Source: Acinetobacter brisouii (GTDB taxonomy: Bacteria; Pseudomonadota; Gammaproteobacteria; Pseudomonadales; Moraxellaceae). Taken from it: a stretch of 33,744 nucleotides of DNA. The position numbers were made by a program, and so were the translations under genes. The stretch's first letter is position 1, and each line of letters opens with the position of its first letter. This document shows, one piece after another, positions 33,290 through 33,744 of this stretch. The stretch covers positions 1 to 33,744 of the forward strand of contig NZ_BKNN01000031.1 of NCBI RefSeq assembly GCF_008993995.1, in the 5' to 3' direction. Below the pieces are notes generated by a model. The model was given only the letters and a program-made list of their open reading frames with translations. It made no database searches and was not told the DNA's origin.

Positions 33290-33744
33290 TGGTGGATTTT
33301 ATCCTTAACAATAAAGATCGATATGGTGTTGAGGCGATTTGTAGGATTTTACCGATCGCTGCTTCAACCTATTACCGGACTTTAGATCTCACAGTAAATC
33401 CAGAACATCGAGCGAAACGAGATTTACATGACTTGCAGCATGCTGAGGAGATTAAGCGAATTTGGAAAGAAAGTTCAGGTCGGTATGGTGTGCGTAAGGT
33501 CTGGCAACAACTGAAACGTGAAGGCTATGTGATTGCACGTTGTACAGTTGCTCGATTGATGCAAAAGTTAGGTATACAAGGTGTTTGGCGTGGTAAGAAT
33601 AAACAAACCACCCGTAACCGAGATGACCAAAAACGGGCAGATGATTTAGTGAAACGTAATTTTAATGCTGATCATCCAAACCAACTATGGGTGGGTGACT
33701 TTACGTATATTCAAACTCATTCAGGCTGGGTATATACCGCATTT
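33289..33744 (+). CDS. IS3-family transposase OrfB, N-terminal part (cut by window end)
   Basis: 152 codons are open from ATG 33289 to the last base of the window with no stop. The N-terminal part begins MVDFILNNKDRYGVEAICRI. An HTH_21-type region includes IWKESSGRYGVRKVWQQLKR and ARCTVARLMQKLGIQGV. The integrase core begins with NQLWVGDFTYIQTHSGWVYT, containing the first catalytic Asp of the DDE triad. The other two acidic residues lie outside the window. It is -1 relative to orfA and is normally expressed as an OrfAB fusion through the slip site at 33250. Confidence 0.93.
   Translation, partial: MVDFILNNKDRYGVEAICRILPIAASTYYRTLDLTVNPEHRAKRDLHDLQHAEEIKRIWKESSGRYGVRKVWQQLKREGYVIARCTVARLMQKLGIQGVWRGKNKQTTRNRDDQKRADDLVKRNFNADHPNQLWVGDFTYIQTHSGWVYTAF

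Larger units (their letters stand above)
32922..33744 (+). mobile_element. IS3-family insertion sequence (left end; right end outside window)
   Basis: The left end is placed at 32922, where pldA homology stops and TGAACCGTACCGGGTTTG begins, resembling IS3-family terminal repeats that start TGAACCGCCCCGGG. Two overlapping genes follow in the standard orfA/orfB layout with a T-TTT-TTC slippery heptamer at 33250-33256. The element reads in the same direction as pldA. The right end, the target duplication and the remaining pldA bases lie beyond 33744. The subgroup cannot be fixed. Confidence 0.88.

Overview
This window is an AT-rich chromosomal segment from a gammaproteobacterium, most likely Acinetobacter. 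The clues are a recA-recX pair with no LexA-type box upstream, the dnaE-trmJ-cysE block, Acinetobacter-style sequences in nearly every housekeeping protein, and low-GC intergenic DNA. Species cannot be fixed from the sequence alone. All product names are read from motifs and remembered family sequences; no database search was run.

Layout. 1-404 holds remnants of two transposases (IS256-like and probably IS4-like). 405-4496 carries a CpoB/YbgF-like protein, the 4.5S SRP RNA, recX, recA with a structured leader, and hslR-yrfG, with all proteins on the minus strand. 4497-5731 is a 1.2-kb gene desert holding a decayed small gene, a 174-bp element closed by inverted terminal repeats, and a bidirectional terminator. 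5732-9307 is a plus-strand run: outer-membrane MetA-type barrel, a DUF6868-like protein, DUF1003, a small membrane protein, an RluA-family pseudouridine synthase and RraB. A stand-alone prpF follows (9516-10700). 10794-20987 is entirely minus strand: a lipoprotein esterase, a TPR lipoprotein, cysE, trmJ, dnaE, and an alaA with an unusual N-terminal extension. 21216-23621 is a plus-strand cluster: msrB, glutathione peroxidase, an AraC regulator and a LysE exporter. 23672-28685 is minus strand: a DUF347 four-repeat membrane protein, YebC, an acyltransferase, a YqiJ-like protein, a Rieske protein, a PfkB kinase and a secreted SH3-like protein. 28852-32959 is plus strand: a PreP-like M16 protease, then pldA (outer-membrane phospholipase A). 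pldA has lost its last strand to an IS3-family element that runs off the right edge.

How the genes work together. Most of the window is core housekeeping: SRP targeting, recombination, replication, tRNA/rRNA modification, RNase E control, cysteine synthesis and oxidative repair. Several sets look co-transcribed: yrfG-hslR (17-bp overlap), dnaE-trmJ-cysE (15-bp gap, 8-bp overlap), msrB-gpx (4-bp overlap) followed by araC-lysE, and kinase-Rieske-YqiJ-like (1-bp overlap, then a near or actual overlap).

Best leads for something new: the 174-bp closed element at 5175-5348; the two-tier recA leader hairpin; a start-codon-masking hairpin before the DUF6868-like gene; the helix-turn-helix-like N-terminal extension on AlaA; and the in-frame IS3 junction in pldA, where the IS supplies a new tail ending in Phe. 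I did not find a convincing complete new multi-gene system.
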